NCBI GenBank assembly: GCA_012729835.1
Contig: JAAYCK010000113.1
Location: 1 to 64,000 of the forward strand
DNA length: 64,000 nt
Direction: 5' to 3'
From: Syntrophomonadaceae bacterium
GTDB taxonomy: Bacteria > Bacillota > Syntrophomonadia > Syntrophomonadales > Syntrophomonadaceae
In this document: positions 41,725 through 52,232 of the stretch, in pieces
How positions within the stretch are numbered: the stretch's first letter is position 1
Layout of the letters: every line of letters begins with the position of its first letter
Made by a program: the position numbers and the translations under genes
The notes under the pieces: model-generated
Databases searched by the model: none
What the model saw: the letters and a program-made list of their open reading frames with translations, nothing else
Told to the model about the DNA's origin: nothing

Positions 41725-42369
41725 TCAGGGGAGAAATGGCTGGAGCGGGATATCGCTATATTCAACCGCTTGCAGAAAGAGCTGGATGCGGGGGTCGTCC
41801 TGGTATTCATCCAGGAGTTTTTTAAACAGGAGGTCAAAGCTGCTGTAGCCTCCTGCGCCTGCTGCCGGCAGGATTCCGCGTTCACGAGCAAACACGATGG
41901 TAGCGGCAGCACCAGTCCAGGATAGGTCATAGATAAGCTGTTCAGTGTCTCCGGTCAATCCGGTACAAATATAGAAACGGCAGATCAGCGAACGAACCGG
42001 ATATACGGTGCAGATACCGTTCTGTAATAGGATGCAGGGATTGGGCTGCAGACGGGGTATACCCAACTCGGCCTTAGCGGCGTGGAAATACTCGGCAATG
42101 AATTCGGGGTAATCACAATTAAGGGCCAGGGCCATTTTCCGAAAAGCTATCAGGTCAGGTATTACATAGGCTGTATTGCAGCAGTTGGCGACACAAGCCC
42201 GGCAATCCGCATGGTTGTCCGCGGCATAGAGTTTGTAGATGCTGGTATCATCACAAAGTGGCTGCCAGGCTGCCAGCAGATCGGCCAGGGTGGCAGCAGA
42301 GTCCAGCACCTCGACTCCAAGCAATTGTTCATTATTACCCTGTTCCTGATAGATCTTTACTTTGTCCAT
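41725..42369 (-). CDS. YkgJ-family cysteine-cluster protein
   Basis: CRACVANCC ... CILLQNGICTVYPVRSLICRFY. Confidence 0.85.
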   Translation of the reverse strand: MDKVKIYQEQGNNEQLLGVEVLDSAATLADLLAAWQPLCDDTSIYKLYAADNHADCRACVANCCNTAYVIPDLIAFRKMALALNCDYPEFIAEYFHAAKAELGIPRLQPNPCILLQNGICTVYPVRSLICRFYICTGLTGDTEQLIYDLSWTGAAATIVFARERGILPAAGAGGYSSFDLLFKKLLDEYQDDPRIQLFLQAVEYSDIPLQPFLP

Positions 42370-42391
42370 TGCAACATACCTTGTGTCTGTG

Positions 42392-42922
42392 TCACTCCCA
42401 TACCACGTCTTCTTTGATCACCCGGGCGGGATTACCTCCCACCAGACAGCGGGGCGGAACATCCTTGGTGACAACCGCGTTATTCGCGATCACGGCGCCT
42501 TCACCCACGGTGACCCCCTTAAGGATGACTGCCCGGCAGCCGATCCATACGTGATCTTCGATCTTGATTGGCTCAATCAACGTACGGGGTACCTCGCCCT
42601 GGATGCCGTAAGGATGGGAAGAGGTGTCCATAAACAGCACGTGCCAGCTGATGGCACATCCCCTGCCGATTCTGATCTCTTGCACCGCCAGGACGTTGCT
42701 GCCGTCGCCAAGATAGGTGTTATCCCCTATGTAAATACGGGCATTTTCCCCGGTAGAAAACAAAACGTCACGTTCCAGCAATACATGGTTACCCACATGC
42801 ACTTCCGAACCCTTACCCAAATTGAAGCAACCCGGATTACGTGCCCGCAGATTAGTCCCGTAACTGGTCAGGTATTGCTTGGCTCTCCAGGTGGTATACG
42901 CGTCTTTGATATCCTGCCACAT
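42392..42922 (-). CDS. Hexapeptide-repeat acyltransferase
   Basis: Left-handed beta-helix repeats, IEDHVWIGCRAVILKGVTVGEGAVIANNAVV. Confidence 0.9.
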   Translation of the reverse strand: MWQDIKDAYTTWRAKQYLTSYGTNLRARNPGCFNLGKGSEVHVGNHVLLERDVLFSTGENARIYIGDNTYLGDGSNVLAVQEIRIGRGCAISWHVLFMDTSSHPYGIQGEVPRTLIEPIKIEDHVWIGCRAVILKGVTVGEGAVIANNAVVTKDVPPRCLVGGNPARVIKEDVVWE

Positions 42923-42939
42923 TTACTATACCTCCCCGT

Positions 42940-43386
42940 CTATTCCCCCTGTACTTTCTTGACAGCGGCCCGGGCCAATTCATCGCAGCGCTCGTTCCAG
43001 CGGTCTCCGGCATGGCCCTTCACCTTTTCGATCTTAACCTGGTTCTTTTTCATTAATTGGATTAATTCTTTCCATAGGTCTTGATTGGCTACCGCTTCCT
43101 TCTTGCTATTCCTCCAGCCGTTGCTCTGCCAGTTGTCAATCCAATTCTGCCGGAAGGCATTGACGATATAAGCGCTGTCGGTATGTACAGTAACTTGCCA
43201 ACCGGTCACCTTTAAGGCCCGCAAGGCTTCGATCACCGCCGTGAGTTCCATGCGCTGGTTGGTGGTATTCTCCTCACCACCAGATAACTCACGGGTATGC
43301 TCTCCATAAAAAAGAACAGCTCCCCATCCGCCTGGTCCCGGATTACCGGAGCATGCTCCATCAGTATATATATTTATCTGTTTCAT
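42940..43386 (-). CDS. rnhA: Ribonuclease HI
   Basis: IYTDGACSGNPGPGGWGAVL, NQRMELTAVIEAL, VKGHAGDRWNERCDELA. Confidence 0.97.
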   Translation of the reverse strand: MKQINIYTDGACSGNPGPGGWGAVLFYGEHTRELSGGEENTTNQRMELTAVIEALRALKVTGWQVTVHTDSAYIVNAFRQNWIDNWQSNGWRNSKKEAVANQDLWKELIQLMKKNQVKIEKVKGHAGDRWNERCDELARAAVKKVQGE

Positions 43387-43449
43387 CTTTCACTCCCATT
43401 AGTGAAATTGTTTTCGAAACCTTGATAAGGTCCTGACCCTTTCGCGCTC

Positions 43450-43716
43450 TTATTCGTGCCGGGGACGTGAAGTAACCAATTCAACGGCCTCAGCCAGTGC
43501 CACCAGCACAGCTGTGCGCACCCTATGGTCCAAGCCTCCGGCCCGGGCAATGGTTTCGCCCATTTCAGTAACCACGTACTTGGGCGGCAAATGATTCAAA
43601 GCAGAGGCCACTATATCAGCCTGGCATTTATCACATTTACAGGCATCCGGTTTAGTGTCCAGAACCCTTTCCAGGGATTCCCACACCAGACCCTCCACGA
43701 TATTCTTTACCTTCAT
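43450..43716 (-). CDS. ComFB-like late competence protein
   Basis: CKCDKCQADIVASALNHLPPKYV. Confidence 0.8.
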   Translation of the reverse strand: MKVKNIVEGLVWESLERVLDTKPDACKCDKCQADIVASALNHLPPKYVVTEMGETIARAGGLDHRVRTAVLVALAEAVELVTSRPRHE

Positions 43717-43875
43717 CTTTTCACAACCTAACTGTTATCCATACCAATTATGATACACGACAGGCGAAAATTTCTCGCTCAGCAGCCAAATCATTTGCGG
43801 GTTATATATCAAGTATACTGCACTGATTCTAAAAATCCTTTTTTATCTAAAACCGGAACAACTCACAGCTGGGCA

Positions 43876-44178
43876 TTAAGCCTCGGAAACCTTTTTGGAG
43901 GTCTCCTCCGATTGCTTGATAAAGCCGCCTACATCTCCATCCAGGATAGCCTGGTTGTCTTTCTGGCGTTCCTTGTTGAGCGCCCGAGCCTTGTCCTTGA
44001 CGGCCTGGGAATCATTTTTGTAAAAACCGGAGCCTTTCAATACTACTCCCACATTGCGGCTGATCAGCCTTTCCGCCCTGCTGCCGCATTCCGGGCATTG
44101 TTCCAGGATGGGATCGGAGAACTTCTGCATCTTCTCGAATTTGCCGCATTTTTCACATCTGTACTCATAGATCGGCAC
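43876..44178 (-). CDS. FmdB-family zinc-ribbon protein
   Basis: MPIYEYRCEKCGKFEKMQ ... CPECGSRAERLIS. Confidence 0.9.
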   Translation of the reverse strand: MPIYEYRCEKCGKFEKMQKFSDPILEQCPECGSRAERLISRNVGVVLKGSGFYKNDSQAVKDKARALNKERQKDNQAILDGDVGGFIKQSEETSKKVSEA

Positions 44179-44233
44179 TATATTACACCTCTTTGTTTAA
44201 TGATAAGCATCAATGATAACCTAACCGGTATCA

Positions 44234-45085
44234 TTATACCACCTTAATTACACTGAAATAAATAATCAGGGCCATGATCCCGTTCCAAGTACCGTGGGCC
44301 ACCATGGTCACTAGTATGCTACCGGTCTTTTCATAAATGTAGCAGAACAGCATTCCTCCTACTGCCAGCGGAATAGTACGCCACAGGTCCCAGTGAACCA
44401 GGCCGAAAATCAGGCCGGCGATAACCGCTCCGCCGGCAGGCCCCAGATACCGGCGCACCGCCGGGTAAAGCATTCCCCTGAACAACACTTCCTCGTAAAA
44501 AGGAGCCAAGACCGCTCCCAGCAAAAGCATTACCAAGAATCCCTGGGTACTCCCGGCCGATTTTAACATCTGTTCGAAATCCTGTGGTTTTATGTCGGGC
44601 TGCAACTGATAGATCAGAGCGCTGAGTATCATGACCAGTCCCAAAATGCCCACTCCGCCCATAAAGCCATAGGTTAAAAAATCTCCCGCCGGAACCGCTT
44701 TAAACCCCAGGTCACTCCAGCTGGCGCGGTTTATGACTATCGTGAACAGCCACACCAGCAGGATAGTAACTGAAAATTGGAATAAAAAGGCCAGCACGAA
44801 GTTGTTGAACTGCGTGTTGGCCAGGCCCAGCAGGTTGGCTGTCCCTCCAGTTTTTTGATTCATAGCGGCATAAAGCTGGCCCATGACAAAGACTCCCCCA
44901 AAGGTCAGGGCGAATTCCAACAGACCCCAGCTTATGTTTTTTTTATCTTTTACCAGTTTACTTCCCCCTCGCCTGAAACGCATAAAGGAATGCCAACAAT
45001 ATGATAATAACAATAATGCAGGTACTGCGTACAGTAATAGTAGATATTTCTCCGTCAGATTTAGTTGAATAGGAGGCAATACCAT
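44234..45085 (-). CDS. CPBP-family intramembrane metalloprotease
   Basis: EEVLFRGMLYPAVRR and FGLVHWD motifs; start trimmed, uncertain. Confidence 0.88.
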   Translation of the reverse strand: MVLPPIQLNLTEKYLLLLYAVPALLLLSYCWHSFMRFRRGGSKLVKDKKNISWGLLEFALTFGGVFVMGQLYAAMNQKTGGTANLLGLANTQFNNFVLAFLFQFSVTILLVWLFTIVINRASWSDLGFKAVPAGDFLTYGFMGGVGILGLVMILSALIYQLQPDIKPQDFEQMLKSAGSTQGFLVMLLLGAVLAPFYEEVLFRGMLYPAVRRYLGPAGGAVIAGLIFGLVHWDLWRTIPLAVGGMLFCYIYEKTGSILVTMVAHGTWNGIMALIIYFSVIKVV

Positions 45086-45596
45086 GATACAACAATTATT
45101 GTTTATTAGTCTGCTTGCCATAGCCCTTATTATTCTCACCCTGCTGACCATCAACTGGACCCAGCCCTTAAACCCAAATATACGGCCAGATCGCCGACGC
45201 TTTGCTTTCGAATCAGCACCTGAATTATTTCGCTATGTGGAACCGGAACTCTACCTGTCCGCCAACAGCATCAAGCTTACCCGCACGTCTCCTACTCAGG
45301 TCACGGCATTTTGGAGGCTGAGCCGGGAACATTGGCGCGATAGGGGGAAAAATACGGCTGAACTGATCAAGGAAGGAAGGGTATTCCTGCGGCTCTACCG
45401 CAGCGCAGACTTGCTGGAAATCAAAGATATTCACATAAACAGCCCCAAAGGCAGCCTATCTGTGGAGCTTGGCGAGATGGAATCCTGCTGTGCCAGTCTG
45501 GGGGTAAAAGAAGACGGCCGCTTTACGCCCTGGTTGTTTTCGAACACCATTGCGGGCAGTAAGAGCATGGAATACCGTGAGTATAGGCAGATATAA
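45084..45596 (+). CDS. Membrane-anchored protein, possibly DUF4912-like
   Basis: Strong RBS taggaggc; N-terminal TM; VTAFWRLSREHW...FLRLYRSADLLEI. Confidence 0.6.
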   Translation: MIQQLLFISLLAIALIILTLLTINWTQPLNPNIRPDRRRFAFESAPELFRYVEPELYLSANSIKLTRTSPTQVTAFWRLSREHWRDRGKNTAELIKEGRVFLRLYRSADLLEIKDIHINSPKGSLSVELGEMESCCASLGVKEDGRFTPWLFSNTIAGSKSMEYREYRQI

Positions 45597-45602
45597 CGCG
45601 GA

Positions 45603-46037
45603 TCATATGAAGAACAATAAGGTTACCAGAACCAGCATGGAATGCGTGTAGAAGAGGATGGCACTGAAACGCTCGGCCTTCCACTTGAAGATATCCTTGA
45701 GCTTCAGCTGACCTTGAAAAAATCGAGAAAGCCCTACGGAAATGACAAAAAGATGGATCACCTCGTAAGCAGCGAACAGAACCGTGAACCAGACCATAAA
45801 GTTGTTCACAATAATGCTGAAAACCAGGATAAAGTAAAAAATCTCGAGCACAAATGATATCAACACCAGCAGCCATAGTCGGCCCTTGGCGGCGCTGCCC
45901 CGGGATACCATCCAGGCGGCCAGTGATTTCATGATCTCCAATTCGAACTCTTCGGGTTGCCCTCGAACTATCTGGAGAAAGTAAACAGCGTATAACAAAA
46001 AGATAACCCCGGCAAACACGCCTAACATCCAAGTCAC
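45603..46037 (-). CDS. Uncharacterised membrane protein
   Basis: Four hydrophobic segments. Confidence 0.65.
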   Translation of the reverse strand: MTWMLGVFAGVIFLLYAVYFLQIVRGQPEEFELEIMKSLAAWMVSRGSAAKGRLWLLVLISFVLEIFYFILVFSIIVNNFMVWFTVLFAAYEVIHLFVISVGLSRFFQGQLKLKDIFKWKAERFSAILFYTHSMLVLVTLLFFI

Positions 46038-46151
46038 TCGCTACTCATCCTTTCTCCGGGCTGATGACAAGAGCGAATAGCTGCGTCATCGCCCTGCCGC
46101 TTTGTCCGCCATAGACTAATATAGCATAAAGCCTGGCAAGTTCCAAAGGCC

Positions 46152-46805
46152 TCAGCCCTGAGCAGCCTGTGCCGATTCCGCCTTTTGCCAGGCCAGGCGG
46201 ATGGAGTCCAGCATATATTCCCGGTCAATGGCGCGGTGTACGTAATCGAGCTTGTCCACGGGTATAATCAATAGTTCTGCCCCCTGGCTATAATCCTGGT
46301 AATTCGTCTGATAAAAGCGATTAAGTGTGTCCCAGTATTCCCGTTCAACTTCGACCTCATCCGGTCGCCCCCGCCGGTTGATGCGGCTTATAGCCTCATC
46401 GGTATCTACCTGCAGATAAACCAGCAGTTTGGGAGGCACTACGTGTTGGAGCAGGGTCTCCAGGAGGTTGTTGTAAACAGAAAACTCTTCAGGGCTGAGA
46501 TATCCATATTCCAGATACATGCGGGCAAATATTCGGTCCGAATATATGGAACGGTCCATCACGGCCCGTCCCACGCCCATGGCGTGCCGGTACTGCTTGA
46601 AACGATTGGTCAGAAAATTAGTCTGCATGGGGAAGGCCCATTTTTCGCGATCATAAAAAAACTTGTGCAAAAGCCGGTTCTCGTCTTCGAACATCTCATT
46701 AAAAGGCTGCAGATTAAAGGCCTCACAAATAATCCGAACCAGGCTGGATTTACCTACACCGGTCACCCCGTCCACAACTATCTCAACCCTCTTGGCTTCC
46801 TTCAC
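46152..46805 (-). CDS. Deoxynucleoside kinase family protein
   Basis: P-loop GVTGVGKSSL, MDRSIYSDRIFARM, INRRGRPDE. Confidence 0.88.
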   Translation of the reverse strand: MKEAKRVEIVVDGVTGVGKSSLVRIICEAFNLQPFNEMFEDENRLLHKFFYDREKWAFPMQTNFLTNRFKQYRHAMGVGRAVMDRSIYSDRIFARMYLEYGYLSPEEFSVYNNLLETLLQHVVPPKLLVYLQVDTDEAISRINRRGRPDEVEVEREYWDTLNRFYQTNYQDYSQGAELLIIPVDKLDYVHRAIDREYMLDSIRLAWQKAESAQAAQG

Positions 46806-46885
46806 TGTATAAACCCCTTTCAGCTAAAGAACAGTAGATATAGAAAGATATTCGAGATAGTAGGCCAAAATCCTGTTTTGGGAAG

Positions 46886-47209
46886 AACAATAGACGCAGA
46901 TAACGCTGATTTTTATGAAGGACGCAGAATTGTTTGCAGAGGTGAAGAGTGAGGGGTTACTGTCATTGCGAGCGCAGCGCGGCAATCTTCTTCATGAGAT
47001 TTATAAAGTGTTTGGCGAGCAGCTGTGAAAGTGCAACAATATGAGGACGAGGTATGTCTGATTACTCAGTTCTGAGGTGAGACTGGTTTTATGTAGGGGC
47101 GGAGATTTTAGATTGCTTCGCTGCGCTCGCAATGACAATTAGTTGTTTCGTTAAAATCATTTTCTGCGTTAATCATAAAAATCAGCGTCCTTCTGCGTCT
47201 ATTGCGTTC
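46886..47209. repeat. Composite palindromic intergenic repeat (copy 2)
   Basis: aatagacgcagataacgctgatttttatgaagg...gtcattgcgagcgcagcgcggcaatc...gattgcttcgctgcgctcgcaatgac...cataaaaatcagcgtccttctgcgtctatt. Confidence 0.85.
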
Positions 47210-47219
47210 CTCTTCCCCT

Positions 47220-48575
47220 CTACTCCCCGTCGGTCTCGAGGATCTGGAAGGTGTTGCGGACCATGGTGCGCAAACGCACCCGCGCTCCCCACAAACGGGC
47301 GATATACTTGATAGTCTGGTGCGCATAGTCCAGGAGCAGTTCGCGGCCATCCCACTCCTGCTCCAAGAGCAGGGTTCGCTCCCGGCCGCGCACCTCACTT
47401 ACCTTTATATTAGGTATACTCCTGATGCCGCTGCTGCCAGCCAGGGTATCCCGGATATACTTCCAGCCATCTTCATCAGCCACCTCACTGACAAAATAGT
47501 CCCGGCCCTTTTTCAGGTAGGAAAAAAGGTTGAGCTCGCGGCAAAGCTCCTGGTCAAGGTAGCAGCGCAGGAAAGAAGCATCGCGTTCTGATTCGCGGAC
47601 CTGCATGAGAAAACCTCGGCCATGTTCCCGTTCCAGCTTCTCAAATACCTTGAAGCCCAGGTGGTAGGGATTGATAGAACCTTCATGCGGAGAGAGCACC
47701 TGGTTATGCCGCTTGAGGAACTCCAACTGCATCTCCTGCGGCAGGTCCAGTTCATGAAGAATGCGATAATGCCAGAAGCTCGCCCAACCCTCGTTCATGA
47801 TCTTGGTCTCAATCTGGGGGAGAAAGTACAGGCTTTCTTCCCGGATCATACCAATAACATCACGTTCCCATTCCTCCAACTGTCCATGACGATAAATAAA
47901 GAGTAATATATCCTCTTCCGGTTCCAGGGGAATGCGATTCAGGTCAGGTGGCTCGCGTTTTATACGGGGTTCTAACAATGGATGCTCAAGTGCGCCCGGC
48001 TCAAACTGCTGTATGAGACTTTGTTTCTGCTCATCGGGGGTCAGGTGCCGCTCTCCAACGGTACGATATACCTGAAAACGCAGGGCGTGCGCCGCGTCTA
48101 GTATCCTTTCCACCCGCTGATATCCAATACTGGGATCCATGATATAATCGCCGATCCGCCGGGCGTGGGCCTTAAACATCTCCAGGCAGTTTTCCGCTCG
48201 AGTCCCCGCAGTAAACATCCGGTTGTTCTTAAAAAAATCATTGTGCCCATACACATGAGCCATGGTCAGCACCTGCAAAGGCAACGTGTTATCCTTCATC
48301 AGGTAGGCCAGACAGGGGTTGGAGTTTATGACCATCTCATAGGGAAGTCCGGTCAGGTTATAATGGTAGAAAGTCTTCTTGCGTTCATAGGATTTACCGA
48401 AGCTCCAGTGGCGGTAACGTACCGGCATGCCCATATAGGCCTCGCAAGCCAGCATATCTTCATAGGTGATGATCTCAAACTCCTGAGGATAACAGTTTAA
48501 GCCCATTTGGGCCGCAATCTCTTCGATCCGCTCGTTATAGGCCTGGAGTTCGCGAAGGGTGTAATCGCTTCCCAA
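47220..48575 (-). CDS. spoVR: SpoVR-family protein
   Basis: SpoVR-like sequence (YGHNDFFKNN, NEGWASFWHYRIL, NPYHLGFKVFE); adjacent to yhbH-like and prkA. Confidence 0.92.
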   Translation of the reverse strand: MGSDYTLRELQAYNERIEEIAAQMGLNCYPQEFEIITYEDMLACEAYMGMPVRYRHWSFGKSYERKKTFYHYNLTGLPYEMVINSNPCLAYLMKDNTLPLQVLTMAHVYGHNDFFKNNRMFTAGTRAENCLEMFKAHARRIGDYIMDPSIGYQRVERILDAAHALRFQVYRTVGERHLTPDEQKQSLIQQFEPGALEHPLLEPRIKREPPDLNRIPLEPEEDILLFIYRHGQLEEWERDVIGMIREESLYFLPQIETKIMNEGWASFWHYRILHELDLPQEMQLEFLKRHNQVLSPHEGSINPYHLGFKVFEKLEREHGRGFLMQVRESERDASFLRCYLDQELCRELNLFSYLKKGRDYFVSEVADEDGWKYIRDTLAGSSGIRSIPNIKVSEVRGRERTLLLEQEWDGRELLLDYAHQTIKYIARLWGARVRLRTMVRNTFQILETDGE

Positions 48576-48577
48576 CT

Positions 48578-49753
48578 CTACCCCTCCCTTTCCGCTACCT
48601 TGAGCAGTTGTTTGAAAGCCGGCCAGATGTCTTCTTTACCATCAATGGCAACAGAAACGAAATTATCTGCCTCGATTGCATCATCGAATTCATCGGACAT
48701 GCTGCGGTCCGGGCGCCAGTTGGAACGGATCTCACCATAACCGAAGAGATTGCACACCTTGCATAATTCATCTGCTTTGTTCAAAGCCGCTTCGATATCC
48801 TCCGGCCAGTTGTCCCCGTCACTAACGTGGAAGGCATAGACATTCCAAATCACCGGGCTGTAGCGTGCCCCGATGATCTGGAGGGCCAGGTCATAGCCGC
48901 TGCTGATCATGGTCCCGCCTGATTCGGCCCGGTGAAAGAAGTCATCCTCACTCACTTCCTTGGCGGTGGTGGTATGGTTAATAAAGACCAGATCGACATT
49001 TACGTAGCGATATACCACAAATTGATAGATCAGAAAAAAGAAGCTGCGGGCCAAGTATTTCTTGTTGAGATACATAGACCCGGAATTATCCATAATACAT
49101 ATGACCACGGCATTAGACTCCGCCCGGCGTTCTTCTTTGGTGCGCTGGTAGCGCAGATCCTCCTCGCAGAAGGGGAACCGGGCATCCTCATCATCCTCCT
49201 GCCCAAGTTCGCCCAAAGCACGCTGCATCCCTTTTCGGCGTTTTATGCGTTCCATCATGGAGCGTTTCCGGGCCAGGCGCGGTGGGATGCCCTTCTTCTG
49301 GATACCCCATCGTTTGGCATGGTGCTCACTCTCCAGCCAGGAATAGCGTTTGCGCTCCAGATAGGGCAGTTCCAGGTCTTCAAACAGATAATTGACCAGG
49401 TCTTCCAGGGTGATTTCAGTCTCGTAGATCTCGTCGCCCGGGCTGCTGCCGGCTCCATCCCCGCTGCCGGGACTGTTATGGCCCGGCACCGATGCTACCT
49501 TTTGCCCTCGTTTTTCATCACCCTGCCCGGTTGCAACACCCTCCTTGTTTTCCCCGTAAATAAACTGGTATTCCTTCAGGCCGCGGACCGGGATCTTGAT
49601 GATCTTGTCCTTGTTCTGCCCTATAATGCTCTCCTCGGCGATAATGCTGCCCAGGTTCTCCTTGATGCTCCGCTCCAGCAGCTGGCGGTGCCGACGCCGG
49701 TCTTCCGCACTCCGGTCCCGCCCACCATTATCTGTCTCCCGAAAAATGGCCAC
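48578..49753 (-). CDS. yhbH: YhbH/YeaH family protein (DUF444, VWA-like)
   Basis: VICIMDNSGSMYLNKKYLARSFFFLIYQF; genomic context with spoVR and prkA. Confidence 0.92.
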   Translation of the reverse strand: MAIFRETDNGGRDRSAEDRRRHRQLLERSIKENLGSIIAEESIIGQNKDKIIKIPVRGLKEYQFIYGENKEGVATGQGDEKRGQKVASVPGHNSPGSGDGAGSSPGDEIYETEITLEDLVNYLFEDLELPYLERKRYSWLESEHHAKRWGIQKKGIPPRLARKRSMMERIKRRKGMQRALGELGQEDDEDARFPFCEEDLRYQRTKEERRAESNAVVICIMDNSGSMYLNKKYLARSFFFLIYQFVVYRYVNVDLVFINHTTTAKEVSEDDFFHRAESGGTMISSGYDLALQIIGARYSPVIWNVYAFHVSDGDNWPEDIEAALNKADELCKVCNLFGYGEIRSNWRPDRSMSDEFDDAIEADNFVSVAIDGKEDIWPAFKQLLKVAEREG

Positions 49754-49795
49754 AACCCGACACCTCCTCTTAAAGAAGCTGGTGGAAGGGGAACG

Positions 49796-50106
49796 AAATG
49801 GACGCAGATTACGCTGATCTTTTATGAATTACGCAGTTTTTATAAGTGGTTTATATATTCGCAGTATGAACGCAGCTCCAAGCCCGTCATTGCGAGCGCA
49901 GCGCGGCAATCTTAATCCTCCGTCTGTATCAGGGGAAGATTGCTTCGCTGCGCTCGCAAAGACAGGTACGCTAGTTTTCATAACCATGCCATACCAGCGA
50001 TTTTGCCTGTATTCTTGTAGACAATAAAAAAATTCTGCGTCAATCATACTTAGTCTGCGTTAATCTGCGTCCATTCCGTTCCCCCGTCTCCTTCTGCGTC
50101 TATTCG
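49796..50106. repeat. Composite palindromic intergenic repeat (copy 3)
   Basis: aatggacgcagattacgctgatcttttatgaattacgcag...gtcattgcgagcgcagcgcggcaatc...gattgcttcgctgcgctcgcaaagac...tgcgtcaatcatac...ctgcgtctattcgc. Confidence 0.85.
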
Positions 50107-50112
50107 CTCGCC

Positions 50113-52038
50113 TTAGTCCTTCCACAAATTGTTGGCGGCATATTTCAGCACCACGTTGCAGCAGTGGTCGCAGTAGCCGTTGGCTTTCATTTCCTCTACC
50201 ATGGCGTTATATTTCTCGCTCTGCTCGCTGTCGCGGACCCGGGCCTGAGTGATGACTCTGGAGAGTTCACGCACCGAGGCCATCAGTTTTTTCTCGATGG
50301 CTTCCTTGAGCGGTTCATAACTCCCGTATTCTATTTTCTTTTGGCTACGCAGCAGTGAGAACATGTAGGCGGTTACATCGTGCCGAAAGCCCCGGGCAGC
50401 ACTGCCGGAAAGGCCTATTCCGGTCTCGATCGATTCCATAAATGCCTCGTCCGGGTCCAGTTCCTCGCCGGTATTGCGATCCTTAAGCCGCACCTTATTC
50501 ACATAGGCTTCAGCATGGTCCAGATAGTTGTTGAATAAGGTTTCCGCTTGCTCCCGGTAGCCGTAGATAAAGGCCCGGGTAATCTCCTTTTCCAGCAGGC
50601 GGTGATACTCCTTTTTAATGGTGTCCTGCAGATAGCCGAGCAGTCGTTTCTTCTCATCATCGCTGATATCTGCCGCCCTAACCGATCTGATCAGGGACTC
50701 CAATACCATGATGGGATTAATACAGTTATGCTCGGATTCAGACAGGGCATTATCGATGGCCTTCATTATAAACCGGGTGGATATGCCGGAAAAACCTTCC
50801 CGTCCCGCCTCATCCCGCAGTTCTCCGATGTCTACCCGGCGAGTTGAATCCTTCTGTACGATTTCTTCTCCGTTATAAATGCGCATCTTGGTAACTATGT
50901 CCACCTTATTGGAGGGGGATAGTCGGCTGACTACAGCAAACATAGAACCTACGTCGATGGTATGGGGAGCGATGTGAGCGGAAAATTTGCTCCGTTTCAA
51001 TATCTTCTGATAGATCTTGATCTCCTGGTCCAGCTCCAAACAATAGGGTACTTCTATCTTAACGATTCGATCCAGGATGGCCTCATTGGTGTAATCCGAT
51101 TTAAACTTATTCCATTCCGCTTCGTTGGAGTGAGCCAGTATTATACCATCAAAATAGATCATTGACCCTTTTCCGGGCGAGGGTATTGATTTTTCCTGGG
51201 TAGCGGTAAGGATGGTATGGAGGTATTCAACGTCATTCTTGAAGATCTCGATAAATTCGACGATACCACGATTGCCCGCATTAAAAGCCCCATTGAGCGA
51301 AAAGACCCGTGGATCATCTTCCGGGTATAGATCCATCTTGGAGATATCTACCGAACCCACCAGTACCGAGGCATCCTGGTTGTTGGGATCGACCGGCGGT
51401 ACCACGGCTATGCCCTGGCGGGCACGGATGGAGAAGCCCCGCTGGATGACCGGGAAGCGTTCATACTCACCGGCAAATTCATGTTCCAAGCGGTAGCTGC
51501 AAACCGGGCAGAGTTCTCCCTCGATACGGACTCCCAGCAGTTCTTCGAAGGCTGGCCTCAAAGCAACCGGCACCAGATGCAGGGGGTCTTCCCGCATGGG
51601 GCACCCCTCCAGGGCATATATGGAAGGGCCATTTTCCAGGGCCTGCTTTAAACTCTCCATCAGTGATGATTTACCGGAGCCTACCGGGCCTACCAGGTAC
51701 AGAACCTGGCGCGATTCCTCACCCCGCATGGCCGCTGAGTAAAAATATCGGACTATCTCCATGATGGTCTTATCTATCCCGTAGAAATCCTGATTAAAGA
51801 AACGGTATTTGCGTATGGTATCATTGCCGTATATCCGGCGCAGGCGCGGGTGATCCTCAGTTTTTATCACCTCAGCTCCTGGTTCCATGATGATACGATA
51901 CATCCGTTCATGGGCCAATACTGAACATTCCGGATGCTGGCGCAGGATCTCCAGGTATTCCATAAAACTGCCCATAAAACGGGTCGGCGTTCGCTGGGCT
52001 CTATCTTCATTGATCAATTGACGGATCATCTGCTCCAT
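50113..52038 (-). CDS. prkA: PrkA-family serine protein kinase / AAA protein
   Basis: P-loop VGPVGSGKSSLMESLK, FDGIILAHSNEAEW; start trimmed to MEQMIRQL. Confidence 0.93.
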   Translation of the reverse strand: MEQMIRQLINEDRAQRTPTRFMGSFMEYLEILRQHPECSVLAHERMYRIIMEPGAEVIKTEDHPRLRRIYGNDTIRKYRFFNQDFYGIDKTIMEIVRYFYSAAMRGEESRQVLYLVGPVGSGKSSLMESLKQALENGPSIYALEGCPMREDPLHLVPVALRPAFEELLGVRIEGELCPVCSYRLEHEFAGEYERFPVIQRGFSIRARQGIAVVPPVDPNNQDASVLVGSVDISKMDLYPEDDPRVFSLNGAFNAGNRGIVEFIEIFKNDVEYLHTILTATQEKSIPSPGKGSMIYFDGIILAHSNEAEWNKFKSDYTNEAILDRIVKIEVPYCLELDQEIKIYQKILKRSKFSAHIAPHTIDVGSMFAVVSRLSPSNKVDIVTKMRIYNGEEIVQKDSTRRVDIGELRDEAGREGFSGISTRFIMKAIDNALSESEHNCINPIMVLESLIRSVRAADISDDEKKRLLGYLQDTIKKEYHRLLEKEITRAFIYGYREQAETLFNNYLDHAEAYVNKVRLKDRNTGEELDPDEAFMESIETGIGLSGSAARGFRHDVTAYMFSLLRSQKKIEYGSYEPLKEAIEKKLMASVRELSRVITQARVRDSEQSEKYNAMVEEMKANGYCDHCCNVVLKYAANNLWKD

Positions 52039-52232
52039 AGTTTCACTCCTCCCGCATAATCGCTGCAGAGTCATATTAGATTCTATGGCAGTCTTTATAA
52101 TATATGCTCACAAACACCGCGAGAATATCGTAAGCAAAGAGGGAAAAGTCAAACGATATTGCGGCAAATTTCACAAAAAAAGGTATTTTCGATATTTATA
52201 GCGAAAATATGCTGTAATAAAAACTTGAGGCG

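Noticed and set aside
48932-49915. 327-aa + strand ORF
   Set aside because: Antisense to the yhbH-like gene, which has clear motifs.
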